A DNA stretch of 61,263 nucleotides. Origin: CAYNLG01 sp964397995 (GTDB lineage Bacteria > Planctomycetota > Phycisphaerae > FEN-1346). Under the pieces are notes generated by a model. The model made no database searches. It was not told the DNA's origin and saw nothing but the letters and a program-made list of their open reading frames with translations. A program made the position numbers and the translations under genes. Shown here in pieces: positions 49,286 to 56,883 of the stretch. Each line of letters begins with the position of its first letter. Position 1 is the first letter of the stretch. The stretch lies in assembly GCA_964397995.1 (NCBI GenBank), contig CAYNLG010000013.1, positions 1 to 61,263 of the forward strand, read 5' to 3'.

Positions 49286-50410
49286 ATGCGACACGGCGTA
49301 CGGGTGCTGCTGCTGGCGGGCCAGGGGCGGGTTGAGGCCCACCTCATGGAGACCCTGGCCGAGGTCGGCGCCCAGGTCAAGGCCGCGCCCGACACCCTGA
49401 CGGCGATGGCCATCGTCAAGGGGCGGGGCGTGGATGTGGCGATCGTCTCCGGGCGGCACGGCGACTTCGACGCGGTGGACGCCGCCCGCCTCCTCAGGAG
49501 CCTTGACCCGGGGCGGTACCTGCCGGTGATCGTGGTGGCGGAGCACGCGCTCGACGAGGCCGCGCGCCAGCGGCTTCAGGCCGCCGAGATTGACGAGGTG
49601 CTCGACCCGGAGCCGTCGGCGGACGTGCTGCGGACGCGGCTGCACGGGATGATGCGCCTGAAAGGCGCGTACGACCAACTGGCGGAGGTGCGCGACGAGC
49701 TCCGCAAGACCGTGGTCCGGGAGAACGCGCTGCTCGCGCAGCTGCGCGAGGACAACCGGGCGCTGAAGGTGCGGAGCATCACCGACGGCCTGACGGCCCT
49801 CTACAACTACCGGTACCTGATGGAGTGGCTGAAGACCGAGTTCAAAATCAGCCGCCGCTACGGCCACGCCCTGGCCATGGTCATCTGCGACATCGACCAC
49901 TTCAAGTCGATCAACGACGCCCACGGGCACCCGTTCGGCGACGAGGTCCTGAAGGACGTGGCGGTGATCCTGCGGACGTGCGCGCGGGAGTCGGACCTGG
50001 TGGCCCGGTATGCCGGCGACGAGTTCGCCATCGTCTGCCCCCGGACCAGCCGCGACGAGGTCAAGGCCTTGGCCCATCGCGTCCTGGTGGCCTGCCGCAA
50101 GCACGCCTTCGCGTGCGGCGACCACGGGGTGCCGGTGCGGCTGAGCCTGGGGACGGCGGTGTATCCGGACGACGCGGAGGTGACGTCGCCGGAGTTGCTG
50201 GTGTACCTGGCGGACCAGGCGCTGTACCAGCGGAAGCGGACCGGGCGCGACGGCGCCACCGCCTGGGACGAGGTCGACGCCGTGACGCGCGACGCGGTGT
50301 GGCGGGAGGTCGGCGGGCGGGGCCATCCGCTCCTGGCTGACGACCCGCGCAGCCGCGCCGAGCTCGACGCCGCCGCCAACCTCTCGCGGGTTTCGGGGAC
50401 AGGATACTAA
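49286..50410 (+). CDS. Diguanylate cyclase with degenerate receiver domain
   Basis: A 374-residue protein. Residues 1-125 have a receiver fold (VRVLLLAGQGRVEAHLMETL ... PVIVVAEHALDE), but the phosphoacceptor Asp position is Ser55 (VAIVSGRHGD), so it should not be phosphorylated in the usual way. A coiled-coil stretch (about 125-160) leads to a GGDEF domain with metal Asp202 (CDIDHFKSIN), active-site variant AGDEF (243-247) and an inhibitory-site RxxD (RESD, 234-237). Cyclase activity, making cyclic di-GMP under product inhibition, is likely. GAAGGAGGGG precedes the ATG. The stop codon lies at the inner end of the first arm of a 20-bp inverted repeat. Confidence 0.9.
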   Translation: MRHGVRVLLLAGQGRVEAHLMETLAEVGAQVKAAPDTLTAMAIVKGRGVDVAIVSGRHGDFDAVDAARLLRSLDPGRYLPVIVVAEHALDEAARQRLQAAEIDEVLDPEPSADVLRTRLHGMMRLKGAYDQLAEVRDELRKTVVRENALLAQLREDNRALKVRSITDGLTALYNYRYLMEWLKTEFKISRRYGHALAMVICDIDHFKSINDAHGHPFGDEVLKDVAVILRTCARESDLVARYAGDEFAIVCPRTSRDEVKALAHRVLVACRKHAFACGDHGVPVRLSLGTAVYPDDAEVTSPELLVYLADQALYQRKRTGRDGATAWDEVDAVTRDAVWREVGGRGHPLLADDPRSRAELDAAANLSRVSGTGY

Positions 50411-50445
50411 ACTCACGAAAAGTTAAGTATCCTGTCCCCGAAACC
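50389..50445. repeat. 20-bp inverted repeat (REP-like hairpin) between convergent genes
   Basis: Positions 50389-50408 (GGTTTCGGGGACAGGATACT) recur inverted and perfectly at 50426-50445. Four more pairs (50410-50413 with 50421-50424) form after one mismatch, leaving a 7-base loop. The repeat covers the stop codons of both convergent genes. It may act as a bidirectional terminator and has the look of a REP-type palindrome. Confidence 0.75.
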
Positions 50446-51116
50446 TAGGGTGCGACCGGTTCGCCGGCCTCCAGGAGGCCCGCCAGCGGGCAGCCCGCGC
50501 ACCGCGGCTCCCGCTTGCGGCACCACGTCTTGCCGACGGCGACGAGCAGCGCGTGGTACTCCTGGAAGACCGCGACGTCTTCGGCCAGGGGTCCGGCGAA
50601 GGTCTCCTGGAGTTCCTCGTAGCCGACATCCGCGTCGACCAGACCGTGGCGGAAGGCGATCCGGGCCGTGTAGGCGTCGACCACGAAGACGGGTCGGCCG
50701 GCGGCATAGCAGACGATGGAGTCGGCCGTCTCCGGCCCGATGCCGCGCACCGCCAGGACCGTCTCGCGGAGGCGCGCGGTGGCGAGGCCGAAGAGAGCGT
50801 CGAGGTCGCCGCCGAAGTCCTCGACCAGCATGGCGACGAAGGCCCCGAGCCGGCGGGCCTTGACGCGGAAGTAGCCGGCCGGGCGGAGGGTCTCGGCGAG
50901 GTGCTCCGGCGGGCAGGCGTACAGGGCCTCGGGCGCGAGCAGGCCCTCGCGCTTGAGGTTCGCGATGGCCCGCTCGACGTTCCGCCACGCGGTGTTCTGG
51001 GTGAGGATGGCGCCGACGGCCACCTCGAAGGGCGTGTCGGCCGGCCACCAACCCTGCGGGCCGAGCGCCTCGAGCATGGCCGGGTAGAACGCGCGGACCT
51101 TTTCGGCGCGGGGCAT
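50445..51116 (-). CDS. Endonuclease III-superfamily DNA glycosylase (MagIII-like)
   Basis: A 223-residue HhH-GPD protein: FEVAVGAILTQNTAWRNVERAIANL, hairpin-helix-hairpin AVRGIGPETADSIVCYAAG and catalytic Asp in VFVVDAYTARI. The Lys that gives endonuclease III its lyase activity (GVGRKTA) is replaced by Glu-containing GPETA, the pattern of 3-methyladenine glycosylase MagIII, so it is probably a monofunctional glycosylase. The C-terminal Cys motif has three Cys (CRKREPRCAGC) but lacks the fourth ligand of the iron-sulfur cluster. It excises damaged bases in base-excision repair. It starts at ATG 51116, 11 bases after the lipoprotein stop. Confidence 0.85.
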   Translation of the reverse strand: MPRAEKVRAFYPAMLEALGPQGWWPADTPFEVAVGAILTQNTAWRNVERAIANLKREGLLAPEALYACPPEHLAETLRPAGYFRVKARRLGAFVAMLVEDFGGDLDALFGLATARLRETVLAVRGIGPETADSIVCYAAGRPVFVVDAYTARIAFRHGLVDADVGYEELQETFAGPLAEDVAVFQEYHALLVAVGKTWCRKREPRCAGCPLAGLLEAGEPVAP

Positions 51117-51127
51117 CGGGGGGCGGG

Positions 51128-51688
51128 TCACTTCCAGGGCAGGGGACTGTCGCTCGTCCGCGGGGGTTCGGGCGGCAGGGGTTCCGGGTCGCCGGCGGGC
51201 TGGGGCGGGCCGAAGGGCTTGGCCGCCTGCTTCACCAGGCCCACCGGCGGCACGGCGTAGACGTCGCGGGCCTCGGTCGGGGGCGGTACCTTGACGGCCT
51301 GGGGCAGGTACCCCGGGGCGGCGGCGGCCAGCTGGATGGCCGTGGCCGTCCGCATCGTCGCGAAGGGCAGGTTCAGCTCCAACTCGAAGCCGCCCGTCGG
51401 CCCGGCAATGCCGTAGGTGCTCCAGACCCGCGGGCCCAGGACCGTCGGCACGGCCACCTTGAGCCGCAACCGGGCGTTGCGGAGGGGTTCCTTCGTTTGG
51501 GCGTCGACCACCTTGCCGGCGACGCGGTACGCCTCCTTGCCGTAAGCCCGCTCGACGGGCTCCGGCGTCACGGTCGGCTGGGGCAGGCCGTCGCGGCGCT
51601 CGGGCGGGGCCTTTTCCTCGCAGCCGGCGGCCAGGGCGAGGCCGGCCAAGGCGGCCACGGCCGGGAGCCATGCGGCGCGGCGGCTCAT
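51128..51688 (-). CDS. Lipoprotein with carboxypeptidase-like regulatory fold
   Basis: A 186-residue exported protein with lipobox (ALAAGCEEK). The core YRVAGKVVDAQTKEPLRNARLRLKVAVPT ... GPTGGFELELNLPF ... IQLAAAAPGYLPQAVKV is the usual carboxypeptidase-regulatory-like (transthyretin-like) beta sandwich, followed by a Pro-rich tail. The fold is a binding or spacer module without catalytic residues. The ATG overlaps the stop of the radical SAM gene by 4 bases, so the two proteins are coproduced, which hints at a link to the envelope function of the radical SAM enzyme. Confidence 0.78.
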   Translation of the reverse strand: MSRRAAWLPAVAALAGLALAAGCEEKAPPERRDGLPQPTVTPEPVERAYGKEAYRVAGKVVDAQTKEPLRNARLRLKVAVPTVLGPRVWSTYGIAGPTGGFELELNLPFATMRTATAIQLAAAAPGYLPQAVKVPPPTEARDVYAVPPVGLVKQAAKPFGPPQPAGDPEPLPPEPPRTSDSPLPWK

Positions 51689-53298
51689 TCGGCGGCCTCC
51701 CGGCCCTCGCGGGCCCGGTACTCGGCGGGGGTCATCGCGAAGGCCTGCTCCACCCGCGTCCGGTACTCGGGGCCGGCGTTGTAGGTGCAGAAGGGGTAGA
51801 GCTTGCCGTCGGGGGCGGCATAGTGGATGACGCATCGGCGGACGCGGTCGGTCATGTAGTTGTAGCGGTCCTGGAAGTGCATGCCGGCCACGAGCAGGCT
51901 CCGCATCGTCGCCCGCCCCGCCTGGCCGCGCCCCACGTGCTTGTCGATCATCCCGTTCAGGCTGTGGAGCCAGCGTTCGAAGCTCATGCCGGCCGGGGCA
52001 CCCTCGGGTTTCCAGTGCTTGCGCAGGGCCAGGAACGCCTGGACCTTCGGCAGGAACCGGAAGCGGCTCCGCTCGACCTTGCCGGCGAGGGTCCCCATGG
52101 CGTCCAGAAGCCCCTTGAGGTCGAAGAACTGGGGCAGGGGCACCGGGCGCCCGTCCTCGCCGATGAACAGGTACGTCCCGAGGGAGCAGTGCGGGTGGCA
52201 GCTCATGACGATGTTGGGCTCGTCCCGCACGGCCGCCAACAGCCGCGTGAACGGCTGGACGCACGAGAGCGGGACCCAGTCTTCCATCGGCGTCGTCAGG
52301 CCCGTCTGGTTGGAGACGTCGTGCGCCAGGTCCGTCAGGGTGTACCGCTGGGCGAGGCGCTGGTCGCGGTCGATGCGGCCGGTGAAGGCGACGGGCTGGA
52401 ACGAGATGCCGGCGATGGTCTCGATGCGGTCGAGGGCGAAGCGGACGATGGCGCCGACCTGGTGGTCGTTCAGGCCCCGGACGATGGTCGGGACGAGGAC
52501 GATCTTCAGGTCGGTGGCCATGAGGCGCTCGACGGCCTTCAGCTTCTCGGCCATGAGCGCCCGGCCGCGCGTTTGCTTGTACACGTCGTCGGTCACGCCG
52601 TCGAACTGGAGGTAGACGTCGTGGAGGCCGGCGTCGGCGCAGCGCCGGGCGAAGTCGGGGCGGCGGGCGAACTCGATGCCGTTGGTGGCGATCTGGAGGT
52701 GCGAGAACCCCATGTCGCGGGCGGTGCGAAGGATGTCGAGGAACCGCGGGTGCAGCGTCGGCTCGCCGCCCGAGAACTGGATCGCCCGGGCCGGCGACGG
52801 CCGCATCGACCGGTACGTCCGCATCATCGCCACCACCTGGTCGAAGGTAGGTTCGTAGACGTAGCCGGCGGCGTCGCTGTTGGCGAAGCAGATGGGGCAC
52901 CGGAGGTTGCACCGGTTCGTCAGGTCGATGTTGCCGAGGGCGGTGTTGGAGACGTGGTCCTGGCACAGGCCGCACTGGTGCGGACAGCGGCTGGTGGCCT
53001 CGGTGAGGGGGTTTTCCAGGCCGTCGCCCTCGCCGTAGACGAACGCCTCGGCCCTCAGGTAGAGGTCCGCGTGGGACCAGACGATGTCCTCGGTCAGGCC
53101 GTGCTCCGGGCAGGTCTTGGCCATCCAGACCTTGCCGTCCTTCTCGACGAGGCGGGCCTCGACCGACCGCAGGCACTCGGGGCAGACGGACTCGACCGTC
53201 TTGGGCAGGCCGCGTCCCATCGGAGGGATCGCCCGGCCCGAGAGCGTGCGGGCGACCTCGGCCGGCGCGGACGCGCCGGTGGGGGCAGGCGAATTCAT
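51685..53298 (-). CDS. Radical SAM enzyme related to tetraether lipid synthase (Tes/Mss)
   Basis: A 537-residue protein. The radical SAM cluster motif is CNLRC-x2-C-type (Cys130, Cys134, Cys137, RCNLRCPICFAN), with FSGGEPT at 176-181. Ahead of it are extra Cys sets: CPEC (39-42), TCPEHG (63) and SRCPHQCGLC (105, 109, 112), and a late FCTYN. The succession CPEC ... CPEHG ... CPxxCGLCxxHxSNTALxNIxxTNRCxLRC ... YVYEPT ... FxGGEPT is what I know from archaeal tetraether synthase (MJ0619 family) and bacterial membrane-spanning-lipid synthase homologues, which couple lipid tails carbon to carbon. A similar role in membrane lipids is inferred. ATG 53298 follows GAGAGGGA at 6 bases. It forms an operon with the lipoprotein gene. 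Confidence 0.8.
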   Translation of the reverse strand: MNSPAPTGASAPAEVARTLSGRAIPPMGRGLPKTVESVCPECLRSVEARLVEKDGKVWMAKTCPEHGLTEDIVWSHADLYLRAEAFVYGEGDGLENPLTEATSRCPHQCGLCQDHVSNTALGNIDLTNRCNLRCPICFANSDAAGYVYEPTFDQVVAMMRTYRSMRPSPARAIQFSGGEPTLHPRFLDILRTARDMGFSHLQIATNGIEFARRPDFARRCADAGLHDVYLQFDGVTDDVYKQTRGRALMAEKLKAVERLMATDLKIVLVPTIVRGLNDHQVGAIVRFALDRIETIAGISFQPVAFTGRIDRDQRLAQRYTLTDLAHDVSNQTGLTTPMEDWVPLSCVQPFTRLLAAVRDEPNIVMSCHPHCSLGTYLFIGEDGRPVPLPQFFDLKGLLDAMGTLAGKVERSRFRFLPKVQAFLALRKHWKPEGAPAGMSFERWLHSLNGMIDKHVGRGQAGRATMRSLLVAGMHFQDRYNYMTDRVRRCVIHYAAPDGKLYPFCTYNAGPEYRTRVEQAFAMTPAEYRAREGREAAE

Positions 53299-53334
53299 GA
53301 ACGTCCCTCTCCCGGGCCCACGAAACGTTGGGGC

Positions 53335-53363
53335 ATTATAGGCCCGCCGGCGAAGGGCTACAA
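53335..53363 (-). promoter_or_regulatory. Promoter of the radical SAM operon
   Basis: On the minus strand TTGTAG (53363-53358), a 17-bp spacer and a perfect TATAAT (53340-53335). Transcription should start near 53328, about 30 bases before the start codon. Confidence 0.6.
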
Positions 53364-53425
53364 GCGCAAGCTGGGGTCGCGGGCAAGGTGGCGTGAGGCG
53401 TGGTCCGGGCAAGGCCGGCTGCCGC

Positions 53426-54073
53426 CTACGCGCGCCGCGCCGCCTCGATGACCTCGCGGAACTGCTTGGCAAGGTCGGTGATGCGGGACCACGTGGCCTC
53501 GGCGACGGCCTGTTTCTCGACCAGGGCGGAGCCCGCGCCGAGGGTGACGGCCCCGGCCTGGATGAAAGCCGCGGCGGTCTCGAGGTTCACGCCGCCCGTC
53601 GGCGTCAGCTTCAGGAAGGGCATCGGGGCGAGGACGGCCTTGAAGTAGGCCGGCCCGCCGACGCTCGCCGGGAAGACCTTGACGACGTCGGCGCCCATCT
53701 GCCAAGCCCGGAAGATTTCGGTGGGCGTGAACGCCCCGGGGATGACGGCGATCTCGTTCGCCGTGGCGAACTCGACCACCTCGGGCACCGTGACGGGGCT
53801 GACGACGAAGGCGGCGCCGGCCTCGACGGCCTCTTCGGCCTGCTCGCGCATCGTGACCGAGCCGACGCCGACGAGGAGGTCGTCGCCGTAGGCGGCCTTG
53901 AGGCGGCGGATGCCGTCGATGGCCCCGGGCACGGTCATCGTGACCTCGGCCACCGGCACCCCGCCCGCCATCAGCGCCGCGGCCAGGTCGACGAGCACGT
54001 CGGCGGTCTTGGCCCGGACGACCGGGACGATGCCCACCTGCTGAAGGGTCTGGAGGACCTGGTCACGGGTCAT
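53426..54073 (-). CDS. eda: KDPG/KHG aldolase
   Basis: A 215-residue class I aldolase that splits 2-keto-3-deoxy-6-phosphogluconate to pyruvate and glyceraldehyde-3-phosphate. GIVPVVR opens the barrel, Glu43 lies in VAEVTMTVPGA, and the Schiff-base Lys132 is in GADVVKVFPAS; PTGGVNLETAAAFIQAGAVTLGAGSALV binds phosphate. The family Arg/Thr after EVT is changed (usual EVTLRT), so preference between KDPG and related keto-acids is open. No Entner-Doudoroff dehydratase lies nearby. ATG 54073 has GAGGAG upstream. Confidence 0.9.
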   Translation of the reverse strand: MTRDQVLQTLQQVGIVPVVRAKTADVLVDLAAALMAGGVPVAEVTMTVPGAIDGIRRLKAAYGDDLLVGVGSVTMREQAEEAVEAGAAFVVSPVTVPEVVEFATANEIAVIPGAFTPTEIFRAWQMGADVVKVFPASVGGPAYFKAVLAPMPFLKLTPTGGVNLETAAAFIQAGAVTLGAGSALVEKQAVAEATWSRITDLAKQFREVIEAARRA

Positions 54074-54225
54074 GGCGGCTCCTCTGGGCTCGGGTCGCGG
54101 GGCACGTCGCGGGGAAAATGTACCGGCGGGGTGCGGCCGGTGCAACGCCTTTTGGCCGCGCAAACGCTGGCGTGCGCGGCCGGCGCCGTGTTATCGTGCC
54201 GCGCGCCCGAGCACGAAAGGCCGCC

Positions 54226-55296
54226 ATGCCGACCGACCGCGAGGTCTTCCTCGACACCGTCCAGTTCCGTCGCCCCGAGCGGGTGCTCTACCACTTCGGG
54301 TGTACGCCGGACCTGGACCGGCGGCTGAAGGACCACGTCGGGGGCGACGGGGACTACCGGGCGCACTACGGCTGTTTCCGGCCGTGGTCGATCGGGCCGC
54401 GCCGCCCGGCGGCGGTCGAGCCGCCGGACTTCGCGCGGTACTGGGAGGGCGCCGACCTGCCGCCCGGCACGCGCATCAACGGCAACGGTGTCGCGGAGGT
54501 GCCGGCGGGGCTGTACCATTTCACGGGGTTCATTTCGCCGCTTCGGGGGGCGACGTCGTTCGAGGAGATCGAAGCGTTCCCGATCGAGGACGTCACGCGG
54601 TTCGACACGTCGCATTACGCGGCCCAGATCGAGGCGGCCCGCGCCGAGGGTCGCGCCGTCACCGCCTGGGCTGGCCACATGTACGAGACCGCCTGGCAGA
54701 TCCGCGGCTACGAGCCGTTCCTGATGGACTTGGTGGAGCGGCCGGCGTGGGCGGAGTGTCTGCTGGACCGCTTGGCGGCCAACAACCGGTTCCGGGCGGT
54801 GGAGGCGGCCAAGGCGGGGGTCGACGCGATCTACTGCGGCGACGACGTGGCGAACCAGAACGCCATGATGTTCTCGCCGGCGATGTGGCGGCGGTTCATG
54901 CTCAGCCGCTGGAAGGGCGTTTGGGATGCCGCCCGGGCCGCCCGGCCGGGCATCCCCATCCATTACCACAGCGACGGGAACCTGCTGGCCGTCGTGCCGG
55001 ACCTGGTGGAGGCGGGCCTCTCGATCCTGAACCCGGTCCAGCCGGAGTGTCTGGACGCCGATGCGATCCACGCTCGGTTCGCGGGGCGGCTGGCGCTGGA
55101 CGGCCTCCTCGGGACGCAGAGCACGATGCCGTGGGGCACGCCGGACGACGTGCGGGCCCGGGTCAGAGTGTGCATTGAGCGGTACGGCGGGCAGGGGGGC
55201 CTCATCCTCGCGCCGACGCACGTCCTGGAGCCGGAGGTGCCCATCGCGAACATCGAGGCCTTCGTCGACGCCTGCCGCGCGCACGGCGGGGCCTGA
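54226..55296 (+). CDS. Uroporphyrinogen decarboxylase-like protein
   Basis: A 356-residue (beta/alpha)8 protein of the UroD/MtaA superfamily. The family pattern is weak but clear: FLDTVQFRRPERVLYHFGC at the start, DAIYCGDDVANQNAMMFSPAMWRRFMLSRWKGVWDAARAARPGIPIHYHSDGNLLAVVPDLVEAGLSILNPVQPE in the middle and GGLILAPTHVLEPEVPIANIEAFVDACR at the end. The haem-type N-terminal RQAGR of true HemE is missing, so it is more likely one of the methyltransferase-like or unknown UroD-fold proteins abundant in planctomycetes and Lentisphaerae. GAAAGG precedes the ATG. Confidence 0.83.
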   Translation: MPTDREVFLDTVQFRRPERVLYHFGCTPDLDRRLKDHVGGDGDYRAHYGCFRPWSIGPRRPAAVEPPDFARYWEGADLPPGTRINGNGVAEVPAGLYHFTGFISPLRGATSFEEIEAFPIEDVTRFDTSHYAAQIEAARAEGRAVTAWAGHMYETAWQIRGYEPFLMDLVERPAWAECLLDRLAANNRFRAVEAAKAGVDAIYCGDDVANQNAMMFSPAMWRRFMLSRWKGVWDAARAARPGIPIHYHSDGNLLAVVPDLVEAGLSILNPVQPECLDADAIHARFAGRLALDGLLGTQSTMPWGTPDDVRARVRVCIERYGGQGGLILAPTHVLEPEVPIANIEAFVDACRAHGGA

Positions 55297-55318
55297 CCCG
55301 CGCGGCGCCGGCGGCCGG

Positions 55319-55347
55319 TTGCGGCCGGGGGCCGTGGTCCCTATAAT
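55319..55347 (+). promoter_or_regulatory. Promoter of the NUDIX gene, near-leaderless
   Basis: TTGCGG (55319-55324), a 17-bp spacer and a perfect TATAAT (55342-55347). The -10 element ends 10 bases before the ATG at 55358, so the leader is at most a few bases. Confidence 0.6.
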
Positions 55348-55357
55348 CGCCTCCGCC

Positions 55358-55927
55358 ATGCCTGAACACGACGGTTCGCACCCCGACGACGCCCCCCTGG
55401 AGACGCTGAGCCGGGACCGCGTCTACGATGGCCGCAAGGTCGCCCTCGACGTCTGCCGCATCCGCTCCCCCGAGGGCCGCGAGGCCGTGCGCGAGGTCAT
55501 CGTCCATCCGGGGGCGGTGGCGGTGCTGGCCTTTCCGGAACCGGGGCGCGTGCTGCTCGTCGAAACCTACCGCTACGCGATCGGGCGGCGGCTGCTGGAG
55601 CTGCCCGCCGGGACGCTGGAGCCGGGCGAGGCGCCGGCCGACTGCGGGCGGCGGGAACTGGCCGAGGAGACGGGGTACCGGGCCGACCGCCTGGAGCCGC
55701 TCGCGTCGCTGCACATGAGCCCGGGCGTGCTGACAGAGCGGATCGACGTTTTCCTGGCCGACGGGCTGGAGCCGGGCGAGCCCGACCGCGAGCCGGGCGA
55801 GCTGATCACGAACCGGCTGATCCCGGTCGAGGAGGCGCTGGAGATGATTGCGGCCGGGCGGATCACGGACGCGAAGACGGTCGGCGGCCTGCTGGTGTGG
55901 GACCGCTGGCGAAGGCGGGAGGCCTGA
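55358..55927 (+). CDS. NUDIX hydrolase, ADP-ribose pyrophosphatase type
   Basis: A 189-residue protein. The Nudix box is GTLEPGEAPADCGRRELAEETGY, matching Gx5Ex7REUxEExG in spirit with REL-EE intact. The N-terminal REVIVHPGAVAVLAF and LVETYRYAIGRRLLELPAG, plus MSPGVLTERIDVFLADGL, are typical of ADP-ribose/ADP-sugar pyrophosphatases, which cleave ADP-ribose to AMP and ribose-5-phosphate. It has no Shine-Dalgarno and a promoter directly upstream. Its stop overlaps the rhomboid start (ATG within TGATGG), so both are cotranscribed. Confidence 0.9.
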   Translation: MPEHDGSHPDDAPLETLSRDRVYDGRKVALDVCRIRSPEGREAVREVIVHPGAVAVLAFPEPGRVLLVETYRYAIGRRLLELPAGTLEPGEAPADCGRRELAEETGYRADRLEPLASLHMSPGVLTERIDVFLADGLEPGEPDREPGELITNRLIPVEEALEMIAAGRITDAKTVGGLLVWDRWRRREA

Positions 55928-56829
55928 TGGCCTGGCGACCGACGTGGAACGAGCCGACGCACGGCGGCGAGGGCGGCTCGCCGTTCGGGGCGGTGTTCGG
56001 CGGTGGACGGCGGCCGTTCTCGGCCGTGACGCTGCTCGTCATCGCCAACGTCATTGTCTGGCTCCTCGACACCCTCACGGGGCGGACGATTTTGACAGAG
56101 CTCGGAGCCCTGTCGGTTCGGACCACGGTCTTCCAGCTCCAGGTCTGGCGGCTGGTGACGTACCAGTTCCTGCACGGCGGCCTGCTGCACATCGCCCTCA
56201 ATATGCTGATCCTCTGGATGCTCGGGCGGTACATCGAGCGGGCCCTCGGGCGGACGGCCTTCTACGTCCTTTACTTCGGGAGCGGGATCGTCGGCGGCCT
56301 CTTCCAGATCGCCTTCAACTGGGCCATGGTCGGGTGGTACGGCCCCGTGATGCTGGAGCAGGCGGCGGTGGGGGCCTCCGGGGCCGTCATGGGCGTCCTG
56401 ATGGCGTTCGCGACGCTGTATCCGCGGCAGCGGCTCTACATCTTCATCTTCTTCATCCCCGTCGCGGTCGAGGCCCGGTGGCTGGCCCTGGCGTACTTCG
56501 TCATGGAACTCCTCTACACCCTCCAGGGCATCAGCGCGGGGCTCATGCGGGACAACGTGGCCCACGCGGCGCACCTGGGCGGGCTCGTGGTCGGGTTCCT
56601 CTGGGTCAAGTTCGGACACCAGCTGATGCAGGCGGGGTCGCGGGCGCGGCGGCAGGCGGAGCGGCAGTTTGGCGGCGGCCCGAGCGGCCCCGGACGGCGC
56701 GAGGTCGCCGAGCAGGCCGAGATCGACCGCATCCTCGACAAAATCCACCACCAGGGCATCGACAGCCTCACGCCGCGCGAGAAGATGTTCCTCCAGGAGA
56801 TGTCGCGCAAGTACCGGGACCGGTTCTAG
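55927..56829 (+). CDS. Rhomboid family intramembrane serine protease
   Basis: A 300-residue polytopic protein with about six membrane helices. QVWRLVTYQFLHGGLLHIALNMLILWMLG carries the conserved WR and HxxxN region. The nucleophile is Ser151 in VGASGAVMG and the catalytic His216 is in VAHAAHLGGLVVGFLW, so the dyad is complete. It cleaves transmembrane segments of other membrane proteins. The C-terminal cytosolic tail (IDRILDKIHHQGIDSLTPREKMFLQEMSRKYRDRF) is the short helical motif often found on planctomycete and bacteroidete rhomboids. The start overlaps the NUDIX stop. Confidence 0.92.
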   Translation: MAWRPTWNEPTHGGEGGSPFGAVFGGGRRPFSAVTLLVIANVIVWLLDTLTGRTILTELGALSVRTTVFQLQVWRLVTYQFLHGGLLHIALNMLILWMLGRYIERALGRTAFYVLYFGSGIVGGLFQIAFNWAMVGWYGPVMLEQAAVGASGAVMGVLMAFATLYPRQRLYIFIFFIPVAVEARWLALAYFVMELLYTLQGISAGLMRDNVAHAAHLGGLVVGFLWVKFGHQLMQAGSRARRQAERQFGGGPSGPGRREVAEQAEIDRILDKIHHQGIDSLTPREKMFLQEMSRKYRDRF

Positions 56830-56842
56830 CCGGGCCGAACGC

Positions 56843-56860
56843 CGCGCGGCCGGCCGCGCG
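56843..56860. terminator. 18-bp GC palindrome between rhomboid and pyk
   Basis: CGCGCGGCCGGCCGCGCG is perfectly self-complementary and starts 14 bases after the rhomboid stop. Without a T tract it is at best a weak terminator or an mRNA processing/stability hairpin. Confidence 0.35.
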
Positions 56861-56883
56861 ACGCCGGGAGAGCGGGGGAGACC

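Noticed and set aside
47473..53298. Complete AmmeMemoRadiSam system formed by the Memo-like gene and the radical SAM gene
   Set aside because: The radical SAM protein has tetraether-synthase-type motifs, lies on the other strand about 4 kb away and no AMMECR1 domain is present.
54226..55296. Haem biosynthesis gene hemE
   Set aside because: The N-terminal substrate-binding Arg motif of true HemE is missing and no other haem genes are nearby; it is kept as UroD-like only.
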